A DNA stretch of 64,000 bases from Paramecium pentaurelia (lineage: Eukaryota > Ciliophora > Oligohymenophorea > Peniculida > Parameciidae). The translations under genes were made by a program, and so were the position numbers. The stretch covers positions 124,001 through 188,000 of the forward strand of contig CAJJDO010000163.1 of NCBI GenBank assembly GCA_905183005.1, written 5' to 3'. Of the stretch, positions 23,251 to 34,199 are shown piece by piece. The notes beneath the pieces were generated by a model. It searched no databases, was not told the DNA's origin, and saw nothing but the letters and a program-made list of their open reading frames with translations. Positions within the stretch are counted from its first letter, which is position 1, and the number at the start of each line of letters is the position of its first letter.

Positions 23251-26107
23251 ATGAATAGAAGTTTTAATGATGATGATGAAACTTTAACATTGGAAGAGGA
23301 ATTCATGGAAGATTATTCTCCTACAAAACAAGGTTTAATTTAAGTAATATTTAGAAATTCGAGAATATGCAATTCATTTAGGAATGAATTTACCTGAAGA
23401 CAATAAATATTTGGATATTGCAGAAGCTGGTTTAAAAGCATAATTACCTGATGAATGGAAGATTTGTTCTAAGAAGATTAATGGGATCGATTAAGTTTAC
23501 TATAAAAATAAGAAAACGAAGGAAATAATTTATGATCATCCTTGTGATATGATTTATTCAAAGAAATATGAGGAAGCTAAATAAATTGATTTATAAAATC
23601 AGAAGAAAAAAGTATTTAAGAATATATATTCCAGAAATCGACTGGGATTAATAAGTTCAAAAATGATATTGAAAAATATAGGGTATTAAATGGGTAGGAT
23701 GGAAATGAAGATTCTGAGTCATTTATGATGAACTCAAATGAATATTACTAGAATAGATAGAATCAAGGTTATGTAATGTAAAATCCTATTTAACCTTCAG
23801 CAACTTAGAATTTATTATCTCAAGTTGATTAAGAATTTGCATAATAAATTTAAGAATATGAGGATGACAAGAAGAAAGATGTAATTAAGTTGAAAGAGGA
23901 AAATAAATAGAAATTGAATAAAATGGAATTGATTTTAATGAATGAGGCAGATCCTGAGTTATTTGAATTAAAAGAAGAATATGAAAGATAGAAGGAAAAT
24001 TTTGTTAAGAGTGAGGAAGAGAAAAAAAAGAAGATAAAAAGAAAAGTAGAAGAAGAAATGGAGTAAAATATAAGAAATCAGAAGAATATATTATAAAAAT
24101 AATTAGAACGTAATTTTGAGAATTATGAATATGAATAAGAGAGAACAATGAAGAATAACTTAAGAATTTTGGAATAGGAATTATAGGGATAATAAAAAGA
24201 TATAGTAAAAAGAATTAATTAAAGATAAAAGGAATTGTCAGATTCAGATTCTATATGGATGAAATAATTATAGGAGAAAAAAAAGAATGTTGAGAATTAA
24301 TTAAATAAATATAAAAAGGAATTAAATTAGGAAATTTATTAAAAGATTTAAGAAATGGATTAATAAAATATGAAAAGATTAAGATCAGAGTAGGAAGTTA
24401 TTAAGAGAAAATTAACAAATGAATTTGATAAAGTAAGAAGAGAATATAAATTTGAAATAGTAGATCTTTAAGAAGAAAATTAAAGAATGATAAGATCAAT
24501 AAAAGAAGAAATGAAGAGTTAATATGATCCAAAATTTAATTATAGTTAATAAGCATTTAATGATTAATTGTAAAATATTGAATTAAGTGAATCTTAAATT
24601 TTGTAGTCTTAAATATTTGAATACAAAAATATAGATATTGAATAGAAAAAGTAAGAAAATGTTTAAAGAATTGCTTAATAAAATGAAAAATTAATTTAAT
24701 AATTATAAAATTAACTCATAAATTTTGAAGTTTAAAAGAAAGAGAAATATTTGGAAATGAAAAGAAAGTTAGAAGAAACCTTAAGATTAAAGTTAGAGAA
24801 GATTTAAAAAGATTATGAAAAAAAGACAGGTAAAATATTAGGAAATGGAAAAGAAATTGATTTATGTATGGAAATTAATTAAACAAAAAGTATTATATAA
24901 GAATTGAAAGAAGAAATAAAATAGTTGAAAAGAAAAAAGATTGAAGATGAAGAGAAATTAACAGGTATGAATATTGTTATTTCAAAATATGACTTATAAA
25001 ATGAATTAAAATAAAGGGATGTAATCAAATATGAATTGGACCGTTTGAAATTTTTGGTTGATTAATATAAGTAAGATGATAAAAAATGTGAAAAAGAATT
25101 AGAGTTATTAGAATAATAGTTTTAGTCAAGTATACGATAAAATTAAGAATATAATTAGAAATAAAAATTAATGGAAACTATGATTTAAAGTTTTCATGAA
25201 TTAAGAGAATAATTGGCAGCTAATTAAAGTATTGAAAATTCAAAGTTTTAAAGTAATTTGTTTAGATAAACAGGTACTTAATATTTTGGAACTGATATAA
25301 ATATTTAAAATAATCTATCAATGAATTAAAGTGTAGTGATTGAAGAGAATGTAATATAAATGTAATTATAATTATAAATGATTTAGGCGTAAATGGAAAT
25401 TAATTCTATTGGATGAAAGGGTTGCTTTAAATAGAGAAAAACAATTATATAAAACTAATAAAGAAAATATAAATCAAATGAAAAAAAAATTTATAGTAGA
25501 TTCAGAATAATTGAAGTCTCAACTTTAATTAGCATAATAATTTGATTAAAATAATATGAAGAAAGATTTAATAAAGAAATTAAAATCAGAAATAGAAGAA
25601 TAATAAAAAAAGATTGTATATGATACAGAAAAATTAGATAATTGGAGATTAGTAATATAATAGAAGTCTAAAATTTTAGATTAAATGGAAATAAATATAA
25701 ATGATGATAATCCTTAATCATAATTATTATATTCTCTAGAATAATTATATTCGTTATATTTTAAAATGGGAGAAATTGAATTAACTAATTATGTACAAGA
25801 ATAATAAATCTCGAAACTCAATTAACACTATGAAAATTAAATATTATCAAATTAGTCCAATAAATTATAAGAAATTTAATAACAGTAAAATAAACAAGGG
25901 ATTTAATTTGATAATTTATAAACAATAAATTTAGAATAATCAGACTAATTAACAAGACAATTAATATTATAAAAAGAAGAATTATAAAATTATAAGAACA
26001 AAGTAATTATTAATATTATATTTTAGATCCATAGTACTAATCCTTACAGTATAGATTCTAGAGAAAGATTGTTAAGATACTAAGAATTTATATAATAAAA
26101 AGTATGA
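23251..26107 (+). CDS. CEP164-like WW and coiled-coil basal-body protein
   Basis: CEP164 sits on the distal appendages of basal bodies and is needed for ciliogenesis. Four introns (23333-23354, 23612-23634, 25362-25386, 26003-26026) are removed, giving 920 residues. The N-terminus carries the CEP164 hallmark: an acidic start, EIREYAIHLGMNLPEDNKYL, then a WW domain at about 60-100 (LPDEWKIC, YYKNKKTKEI, YDHPCD). In human CEP164 this region recruits TTBK2. From residue 200 to the end the protein is almost continuous Glu/Lys/Gln coiled coil. The last intron is a multiple of three and in frame, so it could also be retained. Identification rests on the WW region; the coiled coil alone would not be diagnostic. 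A ciliate with thousands of cilia would be expected to have such genes. Confidence 0.85.
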
Positions 26108-26431
26108 CTTATATATAATTATATTTATTTTTAAAACAAAATTAATTACAATTTTTTGGATAACAATTTAATTATTTCTATTTTAGTACTAATTTTATAA
26201 AATTTTAAATGTTAACTATCCTTACTAATTTAAATATATTTAAGGATTATTCTCTTATAACAAGTTCAATTATATTTATAATATGATTGATCAATTTAAG
26301 TCTGAAAAAAATTAATTTATTCTATTTATTCAAAATTAGCAATTTATAAGAGAATTCTTAGGATCCTACATCTTACTAACCTTTCAAGAGTGATCAAAAA
26401 TATTAAAGGAATAAGTATAAATATATATGTT

Positions 26432-27860
26432 ATGAGAAGAATAGTTTTTTTTTTTGTTCATGCTAATTCAGGTATAGAACTAGTTTTAAATCTTTAATCT
26501 AAGATGAAATAAATAAAGAATGGATAAAATAGGATATCAAAGATTAAAAGATTTTGGGTTGATCAGAAATCTAGATATATTTAGTACTTACATTATTATT
26601 TGAGAAATATTAATAGTATATGTATACATTTAAAATTCAATTAACTTAAATATCATTTGATTGCATTTTAAAGGTTTTTTTGTACTTTATACATCCAAGA
26701 CTTATTTGGAGTTTAAAATACAGTTTTATTATAATAAAAATAAGTTTTTTTGATTGATTCAAATTAAACTATTGACTACCCAATGAAGACATATCATGTT
26801 AAAAATCGAAAGGTTTAGATGAGATTGAAATATTGAAGATTTTTGAATGATAAAACAATACTCATTTAATTTTACAATAAATAATTTATGGAATAAAGAC
26901 TTACAAAATTTAAATCAAAATTGAACATAAATTAATTGACTTTTTATTTGACATTGATTCCTTTATAAATTGGAATTATGTTGATATGAGTTAAGATGAT
27001 TTTAAATTTAGGGCATAAGAAGATCAATTATTTAGATAGTCTGTGTTGTAAGAAGATTAATAAATTAATAAATTTGATTTTGATTTGTTTTTGCAATAAT
27101 GGCAAAACTTATATACGGTTACGACTTGATTATTTATTTAAAAAACAATTTTATAAAGAAATATGATTAATTATTACAGTATCAAAAATAATGAAAAAAT
27201 ATTTAAGTTTAAAAGTAATGACATAACAACTATTGAGTTTCATAATGAAGTGAATTAATGAAGAATATGATAAGTGAATTGATAAAGATTGATTATTAAT
27301 TTAAGAATTTTCTAATACTAAGCAAACAGCTTTGATTCTATTATTTTTAGATAAGATAATAATTTCAACTCTTTGCAGATAGGGATAAAAATTGTTCATT
27401 TGAAAAAAGCCTTTTAAAGTTGTGAATTCGAAATGGAATAATAATTATTTAATGTTTTGTTGAGGGTATCTGAAATGATAATCAATTACATATTTGAACA
27501 ATATCTCAGTCATTAAGATGATATGACATGATCATTTTATTTCAAAAGTAATAAATGAGTTTAAGAATTTCTTAAATTAGTCAAGACATAATGAATACAA
27601 AATTATCTTATGTTAAATTTGACTCATTTTTGAAAAGCTTTGATGTATAATTAAATTATAATGGATTTAATAGGTTCGTTTAAGTAGAGTTCTTTAACCA
27701 TTAGATGAATCAGAAGAGTTATTACAAGATCGAATGTTTGTATATGATCTAATTTATATTTAAATTAGGTTACTCAATTCTTTTAGAATAATATTTAATG
27801 AAATAATCAATAATAGCAAATAGAAGAATGAGATATGATAAGATAAGATAAAGAGATTGC
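26432..27860 (+). pseudogene. Decayed protein gene, family unknown
   Basis: Coding-quality blocks with typical Paramecium codon choice alternate with in-frame TGAs and frame changes. The clearest run includes DEIEILKIFE, a TGA at 26848-26850, then the same frame continues through LIDFLFDIDSFINWNYVD, FKFRAQEDQLFRQSV and FDFDLFLQQWQNL up to about 27127. Further pieces follow: FEMEQQLFNVLLRVSEM near 27440 and ESEELLQDRMFVYDLIY near 27710. No single set of normal introns repairs it. It ends before the converging C2H2 gene. I read this as one or two dead genes; an intact paralogue elsewhere in the genome should identify it. Confidence 0.45.
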
Positions 27861-27895
27861 TTCTCAAGAATGATTTCTATTTTTGATATAAAAAA

Positions 27896-28724
27896 TCAAT
27901 CAGAATCGCTCTTCAGAAGTAATTTGTCATCGGTCAAATGACGAGCATATAGCCAATTACAAAATCCAAGTACTATTTTGATCATTACCTCTCTCAAATT
28001 TGATACTCTAGATAAATGTACTATGTAATTTCGATTTGATAATTATTGGATACTTTAGAGTACTTTATCCAATTGAGAACAAATTAACTAGTTAGCTTTT
28101 TCAACTAATCCACTAGTTGTACAATCTGGAAAATCGAGCAGAAGTTTTCGAAAGGAATACACAAAGAGAAAGATCAGTTTCATCTATTCATAATTAAGGA
28201 CTCCTTTGACTTCGTGAATAAACCTTATAAATGCATCTTGGGGAGTAGTTACATCAGTAAGTTGTGTAGATTTCAATAGTTCATTATAGTAATCCAATTT
28301 GATATATTTATTGTCGGTCTCCATTATTAATAACTACACTTCCCACATAATTAGATCATATATATCTTGATTACTCAAAGAAGCCTGTGGTTTATCTTCC
28401 TCTTTACCTAAAGCATTGGCAAGTGTGGCAAAGATGTCTTAAGTTTGTGACTCTGAAAATGTTGATTCCAATCTCTATTCATCCAGGTTCTTCAAAGATT
28501 ACTACAGTATTAAGTAATTTGAAAACCCTATTATGTTTCTACTTCATGTGGGTGTAGAGGGCAGGATAACTCAAGTATGACTTTCCACACTCGCACTTGT
28601 ATTCACGTTGAGCATCACTTTACTTACGAGTTCTGGATCTCTTTTTTTTCTCTCCACCATCAACTGGCTTCTTAGGAGAATATGATTCTTGGACACTTGA
28701 ATTTGTATTCGATTTATCTTGCAT
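27896..28724 (-). CDS. Single C2H2 zinc-finger protein
   Basis: One intron (28502-28526, 25 nt) is removed to give 267 residues. A basic, Ser/Lys-rich start (EKKKRSRTRKQ) is followed by one finger at about residues 43-65: Cys-x-Cys, then GKSYLSYPALYTHMKQKH with histidines spaced x4. The cysteine spacing of one residue is shorter than the usual two to four. The remaining 200 residues are helical, with a conserved-looking IMWEVQLLIMETDNKYIKLD and a C-terminal IVLGFCNWLYARH. A single finger suggests RNA, protein or weak DNA binding, not sequence-specific DNA recognition alone. It lies in the same orientation as the Rab gene, with 108 bases between its start and the Rab stop. The finger is clear; the biological role is open. 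Confidence 0.85.
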
Positions 28725-28832
28725 ATTAATTAATGAAGAATGTAAATTAGAGAACTTTAAATAAAGAAAAGAAAATGAAAAGGAAGTTCAACAAAAATAT
28801 ATGTAAAATCTTTGTCTAATAAATTTATAATA

Positions 28833-29534
28833 TCAGCAACAGCTCTAATAATCAAATCTTTATATAATACCTCAGTTTTAGATTTTTCTTTTGGTTAAAG
28901 GGGCTTTAAATTGAGATTATTTATCTCATCATTAGCTTACATCTTAGAAAGAGTTTAAATGATTCTCTAAGCTAAATTTTGGAATGCTTCATTGATATTC
29001 ATGCCACTCTTAGCTGAAGTCTCAAAGAATGGAATATTGTATTGCTATGATAACTTATTGCCTTCTTCTAGTGTGACCTATCTTTCTGCAGACATGTCAG
29101 CCTTGTTACCTACCAAGACCAATTGTACATCACTTGAATTTGTATTCTCTTGTATTGACTTATTATAATTTAATTTCTCTTACCCTTAACCACCCATCCA
29201 CATTCTAAAACGATTATCTATCTATTACACTATATGTTAAGATCACCTACAATTTAATAATTATTTCTACTCCTTATGCTCCCTTATAATATGTTTTTGT
29301 TATATTTCTGAATCGTTCCTATCCTGCAGTATCCCAAATTTACAATTTCAGCTTCTTCCCATCTACATCAATAGTCTTGATCTTAAAGTCTACTCCCAAA
29401 GTGGCCATATGAGTAATCGAAAACTTCGCATCACAAAATTAAGACAAGATATTTGTCTTACCAACTCCTGAATCACCAATCACAATAACCTTAACCAACC
29501 AATCATAATCTTATGAATTTCCTTGTCTGCTCAT
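28833..29534 (-). CDS. Rab small GTPase (Rab1/Rab8 type)
   Basis: Rab GTPases control vesicle budding and fusion. Three introns (29247-29270, 29159-29183, 28845-28870; 24, 25 and 26 nt) are removed, giving 208 residues, a normal Rab length. All nucleotide motifs are intact: GDSGVGKT at about 20-27, the effector-loop threonine in MATLGVDFKIK, WDTAGQERFR, NKAD and ETSAK. The last four codons are ESCC before TGA, a di-cysteine geranylgeranylation signal. The third intron splits off just these last residues, which makes the prenylation site depend on correct splicing. The sequence GAQGVILTYSV and the effector region favour the Rab1/8/10 branch, but exact class needs a tree. Confidence 0.95.
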
Positions 29535-30130
29535 CAGAATTGAATATTTTAAATTTTAATTATTATCAAACAAATTCATACATTCAATCCTATATCATCA
29601 TTCTATTAAGAATTTCATTCATTTATATACAATTTAATTCTACCCTCAAAACAACCTTAATCCTCACTTATCAATTCTTATATTAGAATATATATATATT
29701 GAATTCTCAAATATCTACCTTATAGAAATTATATTAAAATAGGTTAACTATAAAATTCATACAATTTTATGATAATAATCATTTCTTAAAAAAACAATTA
29801 TAAATCTATGAAGTATATTATAATTATCTCTTAAAATTAAAAGATCCTTGATGATACATTAAAATTAGAACTATCTTTTATTTTTATTAATCAAACTAAT
29901 TATTTAATCATAATTATCTAAATAACTTGTGATGATGCATGTTGATATTCATTTTATTAAAATAAATGTTTACTTAAATAATCTAATACAATCTAATAAG
30001 GAAATTTAATATATACTTATTTATCACAATAAAAATAAATAAACTAATAAAAAAAATACTATTATGATAAATATTATTAACACATAATTATAAGGTACTT
30101 ACTTCTACTTTCTACTTGGTTTTATACCTA
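29535..30130. other. AT-rich intergenic stretch, no gene seen
   Basis: Nearly 600 bases between two minus-strand genes. It is low in G and C with many short A and T runs, and no frame looks coding. The Rab promoter should be in its left part. Confidence 0.6.
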
Positions 30131-30719
30131 TCAATTATGATTAGATAGTTTATTACCTATTATTACACCAACTTATAGCTCACACATTATTTAATAAGCC
30201 TTTTAAGAATGATTAATTCTTTGAAAGACTTCAGATGCATCATCCCCTGCTTTATCTAATAATAATTTCATTCCTCCAGGATGATGATCCAAGAACTCAG
30301 TAACATCATAGACATCATCTTTAATTACAATCCAAGCATCATCCTTTGTGTTATGAGATGCCAATTCTTCCCAAGTAATTTCTTTGTATGGATTCTTAAT
30401 CTGTATTTGAATTTACTCTTACTCTCTATATTCTCTGCTTTAGTAACTAAAAATAATTTTCAGGTTGTGGTTCATTTGTCAATTATCCAACTACTCTAGA
30501 AATAAGAATTGATCGAGCATAATTGGAATGATTATATTCTAAGAATTATTCTGTTGCATCCATGGCTCCACATTTTCTTAAGATTTCCTCTCCACCTGGG
30601 TGTTTATCCAAATAAGTAGTCACATCATAAACCATACCTTCTATAACAACCCATAATGATGATCGTTTAAAGTGTTTTATTAATTCTTTCCATGTAATTA
30701 TGGGATATTCTGAACTCAT
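30131..30719 (-). CDS. Tandem cytochrome b5 protein
   Basis: Cytochrome b5 domains bind heme through two histidines and pass electrons, commonly to desaturases or hydroxylases. One 28-nt intron (30395-30422) is removed, giving 186 residues. Two domains follow each other. The first, about 6-80, has TWKELIKHF, VYDVTTYLDKHPGGEEIL and the second ligand in EYNHSNYA. The second, about 106-175, has ITWEELASHN, VYDVTEFLDHHPGGMKLL and RINHSQKA. Both HPGG motifs and both distal histidines are present, so each should hold heme. The intron falls in the linker between the domains. There is no membrane tail, so the protein is predicted to be soluble. Confidence 0.92.
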
Positions 30720-31204
30720 AAAAATTATAAAATTATGTTTTTTTTAAATAAAAAGACTTTCTATTTCAATTAAATAGTTAATCTTTTAATTACTTTCCTA
30801 GATTAAGATGATTAAAAATAAAAGAGATTGTTGTTTTATTAATTTAATTACACTCAAATAATCTTATATTTTTTTATTATGATTTCATATTTTAATTTAA
30901 AAACAATATTAAAAATATTTCAAAACTTAGTAATGTTATTTAAAAAGTAGAACAATTATAGTTTTGATACATCAAGAAAGAATAACAAAATTTTAACAAG
31001 ATAATACAATTAATTTATTCAAAATATTTGAAAATATTAAAAGAGACTTATTGAATAATAGAATATTGATATTTTATGCAGTTTCTATTGATATTAAAAA
31101 AGATATTACAAATAAATTGATTAAGGTATTATAATTATATAAATAGCAGAAATAGAGAAAAACTTTTATATTGAAACATCATTAAATATTTATTGAATAA
31201 GAAA
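30720..31204. other. AT-rich intergenic stretch, no gene seen
   Basis: No coding-like frame is visible between the divergent cytochrome b5 gene and the small frame at 31205. Confidence 0.55.
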
Positions 31205-31441
31205 ATGCAAATAATATCTAGAAAGAAATTTAGATCAAAAATAAATATTGTAGTAGATAAAATATAATTTTTTATTTTACCCTTTGGGTAGAAAATATGC
31301 TTAAGATAAACAGGACTTAAAGAACATATTAAAGATAATATTGAAAAGCATTTTCAAATTGACGAAATAAGTATTCATTTTAGCTTGTAGCTTTTTTAAT
31401 TTGACTTTAGAATATATCTATATTAAGGTTAGGTTATATGA
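31205..31441 (+). CDS. Possible small protein or fragment, 78 residues
   Basis: An ATG frame open to TGA with TAA and TAG as glutamine. The middle (ILPFGQKICLR, GLKEHIKDNIEKHFQIDEI, then a beta-like IHFSLQLFQFDF) has a faint ubiquitin-fold look, with a helix after a strand. The length is within chance expectation for a genome with one stop codon, and no intron supports it. It may be a relic next to the damaged gene that follows. Confidence 0.25.
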
Positions 31442-31576
31442 TAAATGAAATTAAGTTAAATATATTAGAAATCAATAAATGTATATTAAAAATAGTTAAA
31501 ATATAAACCACTATATATTTTCACAAAATATGAATTCCAGAATTCTTGTTAATTTCAATTTAAAAAAAATAAATTT

Positions 31577-32747
31577 ATGAATTTCCTTAAACTTAATAAT
31601 GAAATAATATAATTTGAATAATAAGAAATCATAAATCAAAGTAATTTTGGTCTAGAAGATTCCAATAACATTCATATTTAAGTAGTTGATATTTAAGATA
31701 AAAAATTGAGATTATAATAATATTAAAATTGAATGAAATATATCATTCTAAGTATAATCAATACTTAAAGAAATATTAATAGTATCATGCAATCTTAAAA
31801 AATAAATTTATTAAAAAATTGAAGTAATTATTTAGATATTAATTAATTTAAGTACTTCTAAAATTCTTCTTAATTCTTTTTACAGAATTTAGATAAAGAA
31901 CAATAAAAATTAATTAATTGGTTATTCATTTAATATGTAAAAATTTCTATGTAATCTGATAATTGATTATTGATTATTTATCCACAAATATTAATATTTA
32001 TTTGAGATTGTTAAAAAATGATCACATAAAAAATAAATAAAAATTATCTTTAGTTTCATTGTAATATATTAATAAATTATTTTACAAATAATAAGGATGA
32101 ATTCAAAATACTTAATAACAAGTCTATAAAGGAGCATCTGTTATTTATTTTATTGTCTACTATAATTGATTATATCTACAATGCTCCTGGCGTATGTAAG
32201 AACAGAAATCAATTTAATACATATTAGGTCTTTCTTGATGATTAAAAGTAAGAGCTTATTTGATATATCAAGAGTCTCGAGAAACCATTTGTTTTAATTT
32301 TAGAAGGATTATTGACTTTGACAATTTGCACTGATATTGTTTTGAAAGTTATCACAGAAGGACTAGTATTATAATTTATTATTTTATATTTTAACACTAA
32401 TCAAAGGTATTCTTCACAGCAGCTTGGAATATTTTAGATTTAAGTGCATTTTTATCAATCATAGCTTGTATAAGAATGCAATAAGAAGTATATTATGATG
32501 AACTTTTTGGGATTTCACTTATTTCAATGCGTTATTTGTCACTTACTGTTCGTTTAGTTGTTTTGTTAAAATAGTATTCTATATAATTAAATAAATAAGA
32601 TCTTATGCAATTTAAATGATGCAATAACAAAGAGACATATTGATTTATAAAAAATCTAGAAACCAAGATCTAAGTATCTTAGACATAAGTTCTGAAATTT
32701 TGAATGATTCATAGTTCGTGGAAACAATGAAACTTGTTAGTGATTGA
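31577..32747 (+). pseudogene. Damaged voltage-sensor-like four-helix protein gene
   Basis: The right half, from about 32018, reads as a small membrane protein with voltage-sensor order: a first helix (KEHLLFILLSTIIDYI), LEGLLTLTICTDIVLKVI, an S3-like AAWNILDLSAFLSIIACI and an S4-like MRYLSLTVRLVVLLKQ, then a soluble tail ending at TGA 32745-32747. A clean 26-nt intron in the S4-like segment and the coherent tail show the frame is real. However, a TGA stands in frame at 32261-32263 before YIKSLEKPF. It could be removed only by a 27-nt intron ending in GAG, and the next intron would be an unusual 41 nt. The left part (31577-32017) has further frame breaks. The S4 has few positive charges, so true voltage sensing is doubtful. 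Pseudogene is the best reading, a functional gene with odd introns the alternative. Confidence 0.5.
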
Positions 32748-32861
32748 TATAAACTTAATCAATTTGATTTTATTTTTTAAAATAAGATTTTTTAAACAAA
32801 TAACTTGCATTTCTTTTAGATTAAAATAAATTAATAAACCAAAATCACATTATAATTTCTG

Positions 32862-33664
32862 ATGTACTCTTATCCCCATTTCTTTAAACCCACCTATAAC
32901 CCATATCCATATATGTAAATGGATTACTAGACAATATAATATTAACTTTACCTTCAATATTAAAACTAATACCCTCAATTCAGACCAGCACCATACCAAT
33001 AAACACAATAACCTGTTTAACAACAAAATATTATAACTATTTCTGATGATGAAGAGAAAGTACCCAATAAAGAAGTCATTAAACCTACTCCTAAAGAATA
33101 AATTCAAAGTGTTTAAACTTTAAAACATATTACAAAAATGCTGGACATAGATTAATTGGAGGCTTCAGGCAAACTTTATGATTGTGAAAGTTCACCTCCT
33201 CCACCATTACCTAAACGAATTATTTAAAAACCAAAAAAACTTATACAAAAGCAAGAGAAAAAAAGAAAGAATAAAATTAAACGATACCCTGTAAAAAGAC
33301 CAATTCGATGCATCAAATAAGTTTAAATAAGTAAAGACAGATAATAGCTTCTATTCCCATAATCTAGTATTAAAGTCCGATTAATTAAAGTTTATGAGAG
33401 AAATGATGATTAATGTAAGTAGCATACTATAATTAATTATAGTTTTGAAACTCTATGAAAAATTAAAACTTAATTTTCCATAAGCAAATGATGAAGATGT
33501 TGTCATATTACTCAATATTTGTAATAAAGATTATTTTAAAGCTGAGTCCCTTATACAAGAAAGTGGATGCTTCATCTCATACTACCTTAATTGTAATATC
33601 TTAATCTTATATATATATAGCATAAAAGGATCAACAAATTGATGAAACTACTTAAAGAAAATGA
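32862..33664 (+). CDS. Pro/Gln-rich protein with CUE/UBA-like end
   Basis: Two 28-nt introns (33415-33442 and 33593-33620) are removed to give 248 residues. The first 70 residues are Tyr/Pro/Gln-rich and disordered. A short acidic stretch (ISDDEEKVP) and a proline run (SSPPPPLPKR) follow, then a strongly basic region (KPKKLIQKQEKKRKNKIKR). The C-terminal part, about 185-232, reads LKLNFPQANDEDVVILLN and YFKAESLIQES, the spacing expected of a CUE or UBA-like ubiquitin-binding three-helix bundle. The basic stretch may be a nuclear signal. The start is the first ATG in the open frame. The domain call is by pattern only. Confidence 0.75.
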
Positions 33665-34199
33665 ATTCTAAATACAAATATATATATTAATTAAATATTA
33701 TAAAATTATGGTAATAATTCATTTATCTGGAACTTCTAAAATTAGTAAGTCATATTCAAATTTTATCTTATACTTTCCTCCTTAAAATTAAAATTCAAAA
33801 ATATTTAATAAATATATCTAAGTATTAAATAAATTAACTATTTTATGTTTCTAAAGGACAAACCAAAATACTTCATCTTAATTAAAGCAATTTAATTTTA
33901 TTTATAATTTCTATTGTTTTGTTAATTCATTTATAATCTTCAAAATTTGATTTACATTATTCTTAATTAATTTATTATGATCAAAAATTTAAAATACTTA
34001 CTAGACTCTTAATAGAGATTTAAGTTTTAATTTAAATCAAGATTAAAAGGACTATTTTTTAAATTTGACAATTATATTTATAAATGATTCATTATCTATA
34101 TATATAAATTGCCATTATATTATAAATAATTGTATGTAACAGACTAGTACTGATTTAACAATTCAACATAAAAAATTAACATATATTATTAATTAATTC
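33665..34199. other. AT-rich intergenic stretch, no gene seen
   Basis: About 535 bases with long A/T runs between two same-strand genes; nothing beyond base composition can be supported. Confidence 0.55.
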
